DNA from: Clostridia bacterium
GTDB taxonomy: Bacteria; Bacillota; Clostridia; Oscillospirales; SIG627
Length of the DNA: 5,896 nt
Assembly: GCA_017408325.1 (NCBI GenBank)
Contig: JAFQUW010000116.1
Coordinates: 1-5,896, forward strand
Direction: 5' to 3'
The notes under the pieces were generated by a model. That model saw nothing but the letters and a program-made list of their open reading frames with translations, had not been told where the DNA came from and did no database searches. Shown here one piece after another: positions 1 to 5,896 of the stretch. A program made the translations under genes and the position numbers. The first letter of the stretch is position 1. Every line of letters starts with the position of its first letter.

Positions 1-898
1 CGTGCTCTCCGCCGCGGAAAGTGATGGAGGCGTAGGGGAATCCTTCCTCGTTTAAGAGCGTTACGTATGCGCGGATGCGCGAGGCAAACGCGGCGCGTGC
101 GTCGGGTGTGCCGACGGCGATCGCGGAGTCAAACTCCAGGGTGAAGCGGTGCTGGGAATACCATTCCTCCGGCGGCGCGTCGAAGGAAAAGTGTGTGCTG
201 AACGGTTCTCGTTCGGGAACATCGATCGAGACGTGGTAGTTTCCGTCGGAAAAATGTGCGTGCAACAGGTCGAGAAGCGCGGATTTCTGACGGGTGACCG
301 TTTTTTCTTCGACGAGGCTTTGGTATCCGTCCTCCCCGTCGTAGGCGCAAAACGTCGTCTGTTCGGTTCGGTAGTCGACCAGAACGCGCTGTGTGAGCGG
401 ATCGTAGCGCGAGGCCGTGACAAAAAACTCCTCCTGATAACACTCGTTGTAGCGAGCGAGGTTTTCGTCGGTGACCTGTTTTAGCGTGAAGGGGTTGGAG
501 AAGACCACGAACCACATCAAAAGAAGCACCACGAGACCGAAGACGCCCGAGAGGGCGCCGATGCGCTTTTCCTCGCCTTTGGAGAAGAGGCGCAACAGGC
601 GCAGAACGAAGTGGGCGGCAAGAAAGAAGAGCGTGGGGACGATCGCGTAAAAAACGTGCGCGTCATAGCCCTCGGTGAGGGTGAGGGCGAGCAGGACCGA
701 GGAGAGCGCGGCGGCAGGCACGAGGATCTTTGCCTCGTCGTAAAAAAGCGGGGCGAGAAGTCCGGCGAGCGGGACGAGGGGGAGCGTCGAGAGCCACCCT
801 GCCGACGGGAAGGCGCAGAAGGTCGCAAAGAAGATCAACAGCGCGGCGTAGGTCATCCGCGCGCCGTCGCAGAAGAGAAGATCCTTGACTTTTTTCAT
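1..898 (-). CDS. Uncharacterised multi-pass membrane protein with a C-terminal extracytoplasmic domain (partial)
   Basis: Reading leftward from the ATG at 898-896, the frame stays open for 299 codons to the window edge, so the C-terminus is missing. The protein begins MKKVKDLLFC. It has about five hydrophobic segments, near residues 15-31, 35-52, 56-75, 82-101 and 114-133. Charges fit a positive-inside topology: Lys2, Lys3 and Lys5 precede the first helix, and a basic loop (RLLRLFSKGEEKR, 100-112) lies between helices 4 and 5. This places residues from about 134 onward, rich in charged and aromatic residues, outside the membrane. The start is supported by GAGG five bases upstream (904-907) and a promoter just before it. 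I recognise no family motif or catalytic signature, so no function is assigned. Its GC-rich codon use matches purL. It is divergent from purL, so it is not in purL's operon. The open frame and promoter make it very likely a real gene. Confidence 0.8.
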   Translation of the reverse strand, partial: MKKVKDLLFCDGARMTYAALLIFFATFCAFPSAGWLSTLPLVPLAGLLAPLFYDEAKILVPAAALSSVLLALTLTEGYDAHVFYAIVPTLFFLAAHFVLRLLRLFSKGEEKRIGALSGVFGLVVLLLMWFVVFSNPFTLKQVTDENLARYNECYQEEFFVTASRYDPLTQRVLVDYRTEQTTFCAYDGEDGYQSLVEEKTVTRQKSALLDLLHAHFSDGNYHVSIDVPEREPFSTHFSFDAPPEEWYSQHRFTLEFDSAIAVGTPDARAAFASRIRAYVTLLNEEGFPYASITFRGGEH

Positions 899-931
899 AG
901 ATACCTCAAAAAAATTCGATCGTTTACGGGC

Positions 932-960
932 ATTATATCACAAAAAATCAAATTTGACAA
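932..960 (-). promoter_or_regulatory. Sigma-A type promoter of the leftward membrane protein gene
   Basis: On the minus strand there is a -35 box TTGTCA (960-955), a 17-bp spacer and a perfect -10 box TATAAT (937-932). The predicted start near 925 gives a leader of roughly 27 nt that ends in GAGG and the ATG at 898. Confidence 0.85.
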
Positions 961-989
961 AAAACTTCGCGCTTTTTTTCGTGTCAGCC

Positions 990-1018
990 TTGCAAAGCGA
1001 GTCGTTTTCGGTTACAAT
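990..1018 (+). promoter_or_regulatory. Sigma-A type promoter of purL
   Basis: There is a -35 box TTGCAA (990-995), a 17-bp spacer and a -10 box TACAAT (1013-1018). Transcription would begin near 1025, giving a leader of about 55 nt. That leader is AT-rich, holds only a weak A/T hairpin (1037-1042 with 1051-1056), and shows no riboswitch-like fold. I saw no convincing PurR box. The promoter is back-to-back with the leftward one; their -35 boxes are about 30 bp apart. Confidence 0.8.
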
Positions 1019-1079
1019 TAAGGAGTATAACTACGGTTATTATACAAAGTTAATAATTTAAGATTCAAAAGGGGTCAAC

Positions 1080-4000
1080 ATGGTACAACGCGTCTACGTG
1101 GAAAAACGCGCTCAGCACGCTCTGGAGGCTGGGCATCTTCTCGCGGAACTGACAGAGTCGCTCGGCATTTCGGGGCTGACCGGAATCCGCACCTTCAACC
1201 GCTACGACACCGAGGGTGTCGTCGAGTCGGTCTGGGAGCGGGCGAAGACCTGCGTCTTCTCCGAGCCGCAGACGGATGTCGTGACGGATTTCGTCGATCT
1301 GTCGGACGCCGCCTACGTGCTTGCCATCGAGTACTTGCCCGGTCAGTACGACCAGCGCGCCGATTTCTGCGCGCAGTGCATCGAAACGCTCGGCAGCGCG
1401 CGCCCTACGGTGCGCACCGCGCGTATTTTTGCCTTCTTCGGCACGCTTTCCGAAGAAGACCGTACCGTGATCCGCACCCATCTGTTAAACCCCGTCGAGT
1501 GCAGAGAAGCGTCGATGGAACTCCCCGAGACTCTGCGCGACGTGATCCCCGAAGTCTCGCGCGTCCCCGTGCTGGAGGGTTTCTGTGAACTGGAGGGCGA
1601 GGCACTGTCCGCGTTTCTCGCCGAGCACGGTCTTGCGATGGACACCGAGGATCTCGTGTTTTTGCGCGACTGGTTCAAGGATCGCCTCCACCGCGACCCC
1701 ACCGAGACGGAGTTGAAGCTGCTCGATACCTATTGGTCCGACCACTGCCGCCACACGACCTTCACCACCGCGATCGACTCCGTGGAGATCGCCGCCCCGT
1801 ACATTGCCGAGGCGTTTGAACAGTACCGCGCGGCGCGCGCCGCCGTCTACGGCAAGCGCAAAAAGGACGTGACGCTGATGGATCTCGCCACCGTGGCGAC
1901 GAAGTATTTGAAAAAAGAAGGCGCCCTGCCGTTTCTGGATGAGAGCGAGGAGATCAACGCCTGCTCGATCAAGATCCGTGCCAAGACGAAGAAGGGTGAC
2001 GAGCCCTGGCTTCTGATGTTCAAAAACGAGACGCACAACCACCCGACCGAGATCGAGCCCTTCGGCGGTGCGGCGACCTGCCTCGGCGGCGCTATCCGCG
2101 ATCCGCTCTCGGGCAGATCCTACGTCTACCAGTCGATGCGCGTCACGGGCGCGGGCGATCCGACCGTCCCCCTGAAGGACACGCTTGCAGGCAAACTGCC
2201 GCAGAAGCGTCTGACCGTCACCGCGGCACAGGGCTTCTCCTCCTACGGCAACCAGATCGGTCTTGCCACGGGCGGCGTCACGGAATATTATCACCCCGGC
2301 TACGTGGCCAAGCGCATGGAGCTCGGTGCCGTCATCGCGGCGGCTCCCGAGAAGAACGTCGTGCGTGAGCGCCCGCGCGGCGGCGATCGCGTCATCCTGC
2401 TCGGCGGCGCGACCGGCTCCTCCAAGGCGCACAACGTCGATTCGCTGACCACCTGCGGCGCGGAAGTGCAGAAGGGCAATCCGCCCGAAGAGCGCAAGAT
2501 CCAGCGTCTTTTCCGCAACCCCGAGGTCTCCCGTATGATCAAGCGCTGCAACGACTTCGGCGCAGGCGGCGTCTCCGTTGCCATCGGCGAACTCGCCGAC
2601 GGTCTCTACATTGATCTGGATCGCGTCCCGAAGAAGTACGAGGGCCTCTCCGGCACCGAGCTTGCCATCTCCGAGTCTCAGGAGCGTATGGCGGTCGTGG
2701 TCGAGGAAAAGGACGTGGATCGCTTCATCGCCCTCGCCGACGCGGAAAACCTCTCCGCTACCGTTGTGGCCGCCGTCACCGACGACGACACGATGACGAT
2801 GCAGTTCGGCGACGACGTGATCGTCTCCCTGCCGCGTGAACTGCTCAATTCCGCCGGCGCGAAGAAGCACACGGACATCGTCATCGACGCCCCCGAAACC
2901 GAGGGACTCTTCGACGGTCTTTGCCGTTACTTTGAAAACAAGCCCGTCTCCGACGCGTTTTACGAATTTGTCTCCGACTTGAACCTCTGCTCGCAGAAGG
3001 GTCTCGTGGAACGCTTCGACGCTTCCATCGGCGCGTCCAGCGTCCTTTTGCCCTTCGGCGGCCTCTACCGACAGACGCCTGCGCAGGCGATGAGCGCGCT
3101 CCTTCCCGTGCAGGAGGGAACGACCACCGCAAGCCTGATGGCGCACGGTTTTGACCCCTATCTTTGTGAAAAGAGCCCGTATCACGGCGGTCTGTATGCC
3201 GTGGTCGAGTCCGCGACGAAGCTTGTCGCCTCCGGTGCATCTCCTGAGCTCTGCTCGCTGTCGCTGCAGGAATTCTTCCCGAGAACGAACAAGGATTCCC
3301 GTCGCTTCGGCCTGCCTGCCGCCGCCCTGCTCGGTGCCTTCACCGCGCAGATGGGTCTGTCTGCTGCCGCCATCGGCGGAAAGGACTCGATGTCCGGCTC
3401 CTTTGAGACGCTCGACGTCCCCCCGACGCTCGTCTCCTTTGCCGTGACGAAGCTGGAGGCGGAAGAGGTCGTCACCCCCGAATTCAAGGCAGGAAAGAAC
3501 CCGATCTACCTTTTGAAGCCGCTCTACGACGAAAACGGCATCGTCGATTTCGTCGACCTCAAGCGTCTTTACAACTACGTCAACAAAATGATGCGTGCCG
3601 GAAAGATCGTCTCCGCATACAGTGTTTCCGCCGGCGGTGCGCTTGACGCCGTGACGAAGATGGCGTTCGGAAACCGCATCGGCGCGGAACTCTACGAGAC
3701 CGATCTGAAGGCGCTCACCGAGACGACCTACGGTGCGTTTGTCGTGGAAGCGACGGGCGAACTGCAGGGCGAGCTGATCGGTATGACTCAAAACGAAGCG
3801 GAGATCCGTCTCTGCGGTGAAGTTTTCCGACTCGACGACCTTGCCGCCGCGTGGGAGAAGAAGCTCTCCGGCGTGTTCCCGACCCAGGCTCTGTCCCAGA
3901 AGGCCGAGACGCTGGAAAACATCTCTTACCCGACCCGCTCTGCGCGCGTCGCTCTGCAGAAGACGGCAAAGCCGCACGTCATCATTCCCGTTTTCCCGGG

Positions 4001-4772
4001 CACCAACTGTGAATACGACACCGCGCGTGCGTTTGAACTGTTCGGCGCCGAGGCGGAGATCTTCGTTCTCACCAACCGCACCCCGAGTCAGCTTTCCGAT
4101 TCGATCGCTGCTCTCTCCGAAAAACTTTCCGCTTCACAGATCTTGATGCTGCCCGGCGGCTTCTCCGCAGGTGACGAGCCCGACGGAAGCGCGAAGTTCA
4201 TCACCGCCGTCTTGCGCAACGACCGCGTGACCGACGCCGTACACAACCTGCTCTCCCGTGACGGACTCATCCTCGGCATCTGCAACGGCTTCCAGGCACT
4301 CGTCAAGAGCGGACTGTTGCCCTTCGGTCAGATCAAGGGGGAGATGAGCGAGTCCGACGCCACCTTGACCTACAACCGCATCGGCCGCCACCAGTCGATG
4401 TCCGTGCCGACGCGCGTCGCCTCCGTCCACTCGCCGTGGATGGCGGCGTTTGAGGTCGGAGACATCCACACCGTGCCGATCTCCCACGGCGAAGGCCGCT
4501 TCTGCGCACCGAAGGAACTGCTTGACAAGCTCGTCGAGAACGGGCAGGTCGCCTTCCAGTACGTCGATCTTTCCGGCAACGCGACGAGCGACATCCGTTT
4601 CAACCCCAACGGAAGCGATCTTGCCATCGAGGGTATCCTCTCGCCCGACGGACGCATCCTCGGGAAAATGGGCCACTCCGAGCGCGTCGGCGACCTTCTG
4701 CAGAAGAACCTCCCCGACGCCACAAGCGACCAGCTCAAGATCTTTGAGTCCGGCGTCAAGTATTTTAAGTAA
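1080..4772 (+). CDS. purL: Phosphoribosylformylglycinamidine synthase, single-chain (PurL with fused PurQ-type glutaminase)
   Basis: This cytoplasmic enzyme catalyses the fourth step of de novo purine synthesis: FGAR + ATP + glutamine to FGAM + ADP + Pi + glutamate. It has 1,230 residues, usual for the Clostridia-type single-chain form and slightly shorter than the enterobacterial enzyme. Domains in order: a PurS-like N-terminus (about 1-150); a linker with YWSDHCRHTTF (218-228), whose His222 probably matches the catalytic linker His; a first synthase half with NETHNHPTEIEPFGGAA (316-332) for ATP/metal binding and NDFGAGGVSVAIGELADG (491-508); a second half with AAIGGKDSMSG (763-773); and a class I glutaminase from about 964. 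The glutaminase has GICNGFQ with nucleophile Cys1068, SHGEGRF (1135-1141), and the His1199/Glu1201 pair in GHSERV. All key residues are present, so it should be active. The ATG at 1080 follows AAAAGGGG (1067-1074), five bases upstream, and fits the family N-terminus. It stands alone between its own promoter and terminator. Confidence 0.98.
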   Translation: MVQRVYVEKRAQHALEAGHLLAELTESLGISGLTGIRTFNRYDTEGVVESVWERAKTCVFSEPQTDVVTDFVDLSDAAYVLAIEYLPGQYDQRADFCAQCIETLGSARPTVRTARIFAFFGTLSEEDRTVIRTHLLNPVECREASMELPETLRDVIPEVSRVPVLEGFCELEGEALSAFLAEHGLAMDTEDLVFLRDWFKDRLHRDPTETELKLLDTYWSDHCRHTTFTTAIDSVEIAAPYIAEAFEQYRAARAAVYGKRKKDVTLMDLATVATKYLKKEGALPFLDESEEINACSIKIRAKTKKGDEPWLLMFKNETHNHPTEIEPFGGAATCLGGAIRDPLSGRSYVYQSMRVTGAGDPTVPLKDTLAGKLPQKRLTVTAAQGFSSYGNQIGLATGGVTEYYHPGYVAKRMELGAVIAAAPEKNVVRERPRGGDRVILLGGATGSSKAHNVDSLTTCGAEVQKGNPPEERKIQRLFRNPEVSRMIKRCNDFGAGGVSVAIGELADGLYIDLDRVPKKYEGLSGTELAISESQERMAVVVEEKDVDRFIALADAENLSATVVAAVTDDDTMTMQFGDDVIVSLPRELLNSAGAKKHTDIVIDAPETEGLFDGLCRYFENKPVSDAFYEFVSDLNLCSQKGLVERFDASIGASSVLLPFGGLYRQTPAQAMSALLPVQEGTTTASLMAHGFDPYLCEKSPYHGGLYAVVESATKLVASGASPELCSLSLQEFFPRTNKDSRRFGLPAAALLGAFTAQMGLSAAAIGGKDSMSGSFETLDVPPTLVSFAVTKLEAEEVVTPEFKAGKNPIYLLKPLYDENGIVDFVDLKRLYNYVNKMMRAGKIVSAYSVSAGGALDAVTKMAFGNRIGAELYETDLKALTETTYGAFVVEATGELQGELIGMTQNEAEIRLCGEVFRLDDLAAAWEKKLSGVFPTQALSQKAETLENISYPTRSARVALQKTAKPHVIIPVFPGTNCEYDTARAFELFGAEAEIFVLTNRTPSQLSDSIAALSEKLSASQILMLPGGFSAGDEPDGSAKFITAVLRNDRVTDAVHNLLSRDGLILGICNGFQALVKSGLLPFGQIKGEMSESDATLTYNRIGRHQSMSVPTRVASVHSPWMAAFEVGDIHTVPISHGEGRFCAPKELLDKLVENGQVAFQYVDLSGNATSDIRFNPNGSDLAIEGILSPDGRILGKMGHSERVGDLLQKNLPDATSDQLKIFESGVKYFK

Positions 4773-4790
4773 AGAAAAAAAGAGAAAAAA

Positions 4791-4820
4791 GAAGCACGCG
4801 AAAGCGTGCTTCTTTTTTTT
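4791..4820 (+). terminator. Intrinsic terminator of purL
   Basis: A perfect 9-bp stem GAAGCACGC / GCGTGCTTC (4791-4799 with 4804-4812) has a GAAA loop and is followed by eight T (4813-4820), starting 18 bases after the purL stop. The A-rich run before the stem can pair with the T-tract, lengthening the helix and allowing it to work in both directions. Confidence 0.95.
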
Positions 4821-4857
4821 CCATGATGGGATTATTTCTAACAGGTTTTCTAACACT

Positions 4858-4912
4858 GTTGACACGAACGGCTTGCCCCATTGAAGCGGCCAGCTCTTTC
4901 TTTCGTGTCAAC
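4858..4912. repeat. 11-bp perfect inverted repeat with 33-bp spacer
   Basis: GTTGACACGAA (4858-4868) and TTCGTGTCAAC (4902-4912) are exact reverse complements. The 33-bp spacer is more GC-rich than its surroundings and contains a short GCTT/AAGC complement. It could be a stem-loop in a transcript, a two-site protein-binding element, or the remnant of a small mobile element. No direct repeat flanks it and no gene is attached. The function is unknown. Confidence 0.7.
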
Positions 4913-4931
4913 GCAGTTCATAAATTTAGAG

Positions 4932-4962
4932 TCCCGTTTAGGTTAAAACTAAACGGGATTTT
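4932..4962 (+). terminator. Second terminator-like hairpin, no gene directly upstream
   Basis: A perfect 10-bp stem TCCCGTTTAG / CTAAACGGGA (4932-4941 with 4949-4958) has a 7-nt loop and is followed by TTTTCTATTT. The T-rich side faces right, so it would stop rightward transcription just before the promoter at 4966. It may act as a backstop insulating that promoter from purL read-through, or it may be the terminator of an unrecognised small RNA. Confidence 0.65.
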
Positions 4963-4965
4963 CTA

Positions 4966-4994
4966 TTTACAAATTTTAACAATTATGGTAGAAT
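4966..4994 (+). promoter_or_regulatory. Sigma-A type promoter of the structured RNA and LRR gene
   Basis: There is a -35 box TTTACA (4966-4971), a 17-bp spacer and a -10 box TAGAAT (4989-4994). The predicted start is at about 5000-5002, exactly where the 12-bp closing helix of the downstream RNA begins. No other promoter is visible between here and the LRR gene, so it probably drives both. Confidence 0.8.
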
Positions 4995-4999
4995 ACAGG

Positions 5000-5164
5000 T
5001 GCGACACATTTGAATACCGCTCAAACCGTATGAGTTTGTGTTTTTACCCTTGGTAAAAATGCATGCTCTTTTTCGCATTCTCATACGGAATGAGTTAAAA
5101 TGTGTCGCAACATTTGGAGCTATGCATTTTACATAAGTGCGTGGCTTCGGCTGCGCACTTTTTT
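5000..5164 (+). ncRNA. Candidate structured leader RNA or small RNA, family not recognised
   Basis: The element runs from the predicted transcription start to an intrinsic terminator, about 165 nt. P1 is a perfect 12-bp helix, TGCGACACATTT (5000-5011) with AAATGTGTCGCA (5098-5109). Inside it, CTCA (5020-5023) pairs with TGAG (5091-5094), then an AA/AA internal loop, then P2 CCGTATGAG (5026-5034) with CTCATACGG (5080-5088). The terminal region holds P3 TTTTTACC / GGTAAAAA (5041-5048 with 5052-5059) and a possible short ATGC/GCAT helix (5059-5062 with 5075-5078). A linker of about 25 nt leads to the terminator hairpin. It lies upstream of a secreted LRR gene in the same direction, so it could be a conditional leader or a separate small RNA. 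I checked it by eye against T-box, c-di-GMP, THF and 6S features and saw no match. The pairings are read directly from the sequence; the function is inference. Confidence 0.65.
5135..5164 (+). terminator. Intrinsic terminator with C(UUCG)G tetraloop, ahead of the LRR gene
   Basis: An 11-bp stem pairs AAGTGCGTGGC (5135-5145) with GCTGCGCACTT (5150-5160), with two G-U pairs and no bulge. It is capped by a TTCG loop closed by C-G, a very stable tetraloop. A T run at 5159-5164 follows, then ATTT. It lies between the promoter and the ribosome binding site of the LRR gene, so full-length mRNA requires read-through. Confidence 0.9.
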
Positions 5165-5182
5165 ATTTCACTTGAGTTTACT

Positions 5183-5188
5183 AAGGAG
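5183..5188 (+). promoter_or_regulatory. Ribosome binding site of the LRR gene
   Basis: AAGGAG sits seven bases before the ATG at 5196 and downstream of the terminator T-tract. It settles the start codon, which is followed directly by a signal peptide. Confidence 0.9.
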
Positions 5189-5195
5189 AAACAAC

Positions 5196-5896
5196 ATGAA
5201 AAAGCTCACGTCTCTGATTCTTACGATTTGTATGCTCTCGGCGCTCTTCGCGCCGCTTTCTGTCTTGCCAACCAGCGCAGCAACCTGGGGAAAGTATACC
5301 TATACTGTCTCAAACGGCGAGGTAACCATTACAAAGTGTTCCACTTCCATTTCTGGATCTATCACACTTCCTTCCACCCTTGGCGGCTATCCTGTGAAGT
5401 GCATTGGAGATTATGCTTTCCAGAATTGCACTAAATTGGAATCGGTTGTTATCGGTGAAGGCGTTGAGCTCTTAGCGCCTTTTGCTTTCTTTGGTTGCAC
5501 CGGTTTGACCTCCGTTACCATCCCAGACAGTGTGACCAGCATTGGGGATGATGCTTTCTACAATTGCACCGGTCTGACCTCCGTTACCATCCCTGACAGC
5601 GTGACGAGCATTGGGGATCGGGCTTTCATGAGTTGCACCGGTCTGACCTCCGTCACCATTGGCAACAGCGTGACGAGCATTGGGGACTGGGCTTTCTACA
5701 ATTGCACCGGTCTGACCTCCGTTACCATCCCTGACAGCGTGACGAGCATTGGGGATGATGCTTTCTACAATTGCACCGGTCTGACCTCCGTCACCATCGG
5801 CAACAGCGTGACGAGCATTGAGGCCGGGGCTTTCCGTGGTTGCACCGGTCTGACCTCCGTCACCATCCCGAATAGCGTGACGAGCATTGGGGGGTA
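5196..5896 (+). CDS. Secreted BspA-like leucine-rich repeat protein (partial)
   Basis: The frame is open for 233 codons and runs off the window. Residues 1-29 form a signal peptide: MKK, a hydrophobic core, then TSAA with likely cleavage after Ala28 or Ala29. A short region (30-54) leads into BspA/TpLRR-type repeats (LRR_5 family), a 23-residue unit with consensus CTGLTSVTIPDSVTSIGDDA plus FYN. The first divergent unit is 55-77, the next 78-100, then 101-123, 124-146, 147-169, 170-192, 193-215, and a partial unit from 216. Such proteins form curved solenoids at the bacterial surface or outside the cell and are linked in other species to adhesion or protein binding; the ligand here cannot be read. 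The cell-anchoring part, if any, lies beyond the edge. The ATG follows AAGGAG by seven bases. Expression probably depends on the promoter at 4966-4994 and on read-through of the terminator at 5135-5164. Confidence 0.93.
   Translation, partial: MKKLTSLILTICMLSALFAPLSVLPTSAATWGKYTYTVSNGEVTITKCSTSISGSITLPSTLGGYPVKCIGDYAFQNCTKLESVVIGEGVELLAPFAFFGCTGLTSVTIPDSVTSIGDDAFYNCTGLTSVTIPDSVTSIGDRAFMSCTGLTSVTIGNSVTSIGDWAFYNCTGLTSVTIPDSVTSIGDDAFYNCTGLTSVTIGNSVTSIEAGAFRGCTGLTSVTIPNSVTSIGG
5427..5896 (+). repeat. Tandem 69-bp repeats encoding LRR units
   Basis: Units begin with the TGC codon at 5427, 5496, 5565, 5634, 5703, 5772 and 5841; the last is cut by the window edge. The first is divergent, the second lightly diverged, and the later ones nearly identical in the core (GCACCGGTCTGACCTCCGT and AGCGTGACGAGCATTG). 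Differences concentrate at two places: the Pro-Asp / Gly-Asn pair and the residues around the AF motif. Such DNA is prone to copy-number change by slippage or recombination. Confidence 0.93.

Larger units (their letters stand above)
4773..5195. other. Non-coding, AT-rich spacer between purL and the LRR gene
   Basis: No credible protein gene lies in these roughly 420 bases. They hold the purL terminator, an 11-bp inverted repeat, a second hairpin with a T-tract, a promoter and a structured RNA with its own terminator, each listed separately. A 77-codon open frame at 4823-5056 runs across the inverted repeat, hairpin, promoter and RNA start and lacks a Shine-Dalgarno sequence, so I treat it as chance. 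Composition differs sharply from purL: 16 of 60 bases are G/C at 4921-4980, against 45 of 60 at 2041-2100. Confidence 0.75.

Noticed and set aside
1003..1016. Possible PurR box near the purL -10 region (TTCGGTTA core)
   Set aside because: Only a core half-site resembles the Bacillus-type PurBox; the flanking positions do not fit and no second box is present.
149..1021. Plus-strand frames at 149-484 and 611-1021
   Set aside because: They are antisense to the membrane protein gene; the second also runs through both promoters. Composition is Arg/Glu/Lys-rich without motifs.
1485..3977. 830-codon open frame on the minus strand opposite purL
   Set aside because: It lies entirely antisense to an intact purL carrying all family motifs. 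Long antisense frames are expected under GC-rich codon bias, and the translation is Arg/Gly/Val-rich without recognisable domains.
4134..4865. 243-codon minus-strand frame crossing the end of purL and its terminator
   Set aside because: It is antisense to the glutaminase domain and begins upstream of the terminator hairpin in the non-coding spacer; its low-complexity N-terminal part comes from the A/T tracts of that terminator.
4823..5056. 77-codon plus-strand frame
   Set aside because: It overlaps the inverted repeat, second hairpin, promoter and RNA start, and has no Shine-Dalgarno sequence.
5000..5109. A 110-bp MITE-like element with 12-bp terminal inverted repeats
   Set aside because: No target-site duplication flanks the repeats. 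The left end coincides with the predicted transcription start, and nested internal helices plus a terminator favour an RNA fold.
5102..5434. 110-codon plus-strand frame
   Set aside because: It is a different frame from the LRR gene, runs through the terminator hairpin and overlaps the signal-peptide coding region.
5427..5896. CRISPR array
   Set aside because: The 69-bp repeats are continuous and in frame, encode LRR units, and have no unique spacers.

Overview
The window reads as chromosomal DNA from a fairly GC-rich Clostridia-type member of the Bacillota, probably an uncultured gut or rumen lineage. The evidence is a single-chain PurL of about 1,230 residues (the form common in Clostridia), sigma-A type promoters with 17-bp spacers, AGG-type ribosome binding sites, hairpin-plus-T-tract terminators, and a secreted BspA-like leucine-rich-repeat (LRR) protein. 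No marker fixes the genus.

Left part (1-1079): a partial, uncharacterised membrane protein gene runs leftward from 898 and leaves the window. It is divergent from purL. The spacer between them (899-1079) carries one good promoter for each direction.

Centre (1080-4772): one intact gene, purL, encodes phosphoribosylformylglycinamidine synthase with the synthase and glutaminase parts fused. It has its own promoter and a strong terminator (4791-4820), and no other purine gene is visible, so it appears to be a one-gene transcription unit.

Right part (4773-5896): composition drops sharply to AT-rich DNA. About 420 bases without a protein gene hold, in order, the purL terminator, an 11-bp inverted repeat, a second terminator-like hairpin with no gene in front of it, a strong promoter, and a structured RNA of about 165 nt ending in its own intrinsic terminator. 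About 30 nt later a ribosome binding site and the start of a secreted BspA-like LRR gene follow. That gene is cut by the window edge and is built from 69-bp tandem repeats.

The most interesting element is the RNA at about 5000-5164. It starts where the promoter predicts, is closed by a perfect 12-bp helix, can form a further 13-bp helix that crosses the closing helix, and ends in a terminator placed before the surface-protein gene. It could be a conditional (attenuator or riboswitch-like) leader or an independent small RNA. I could not assign it to a known family.
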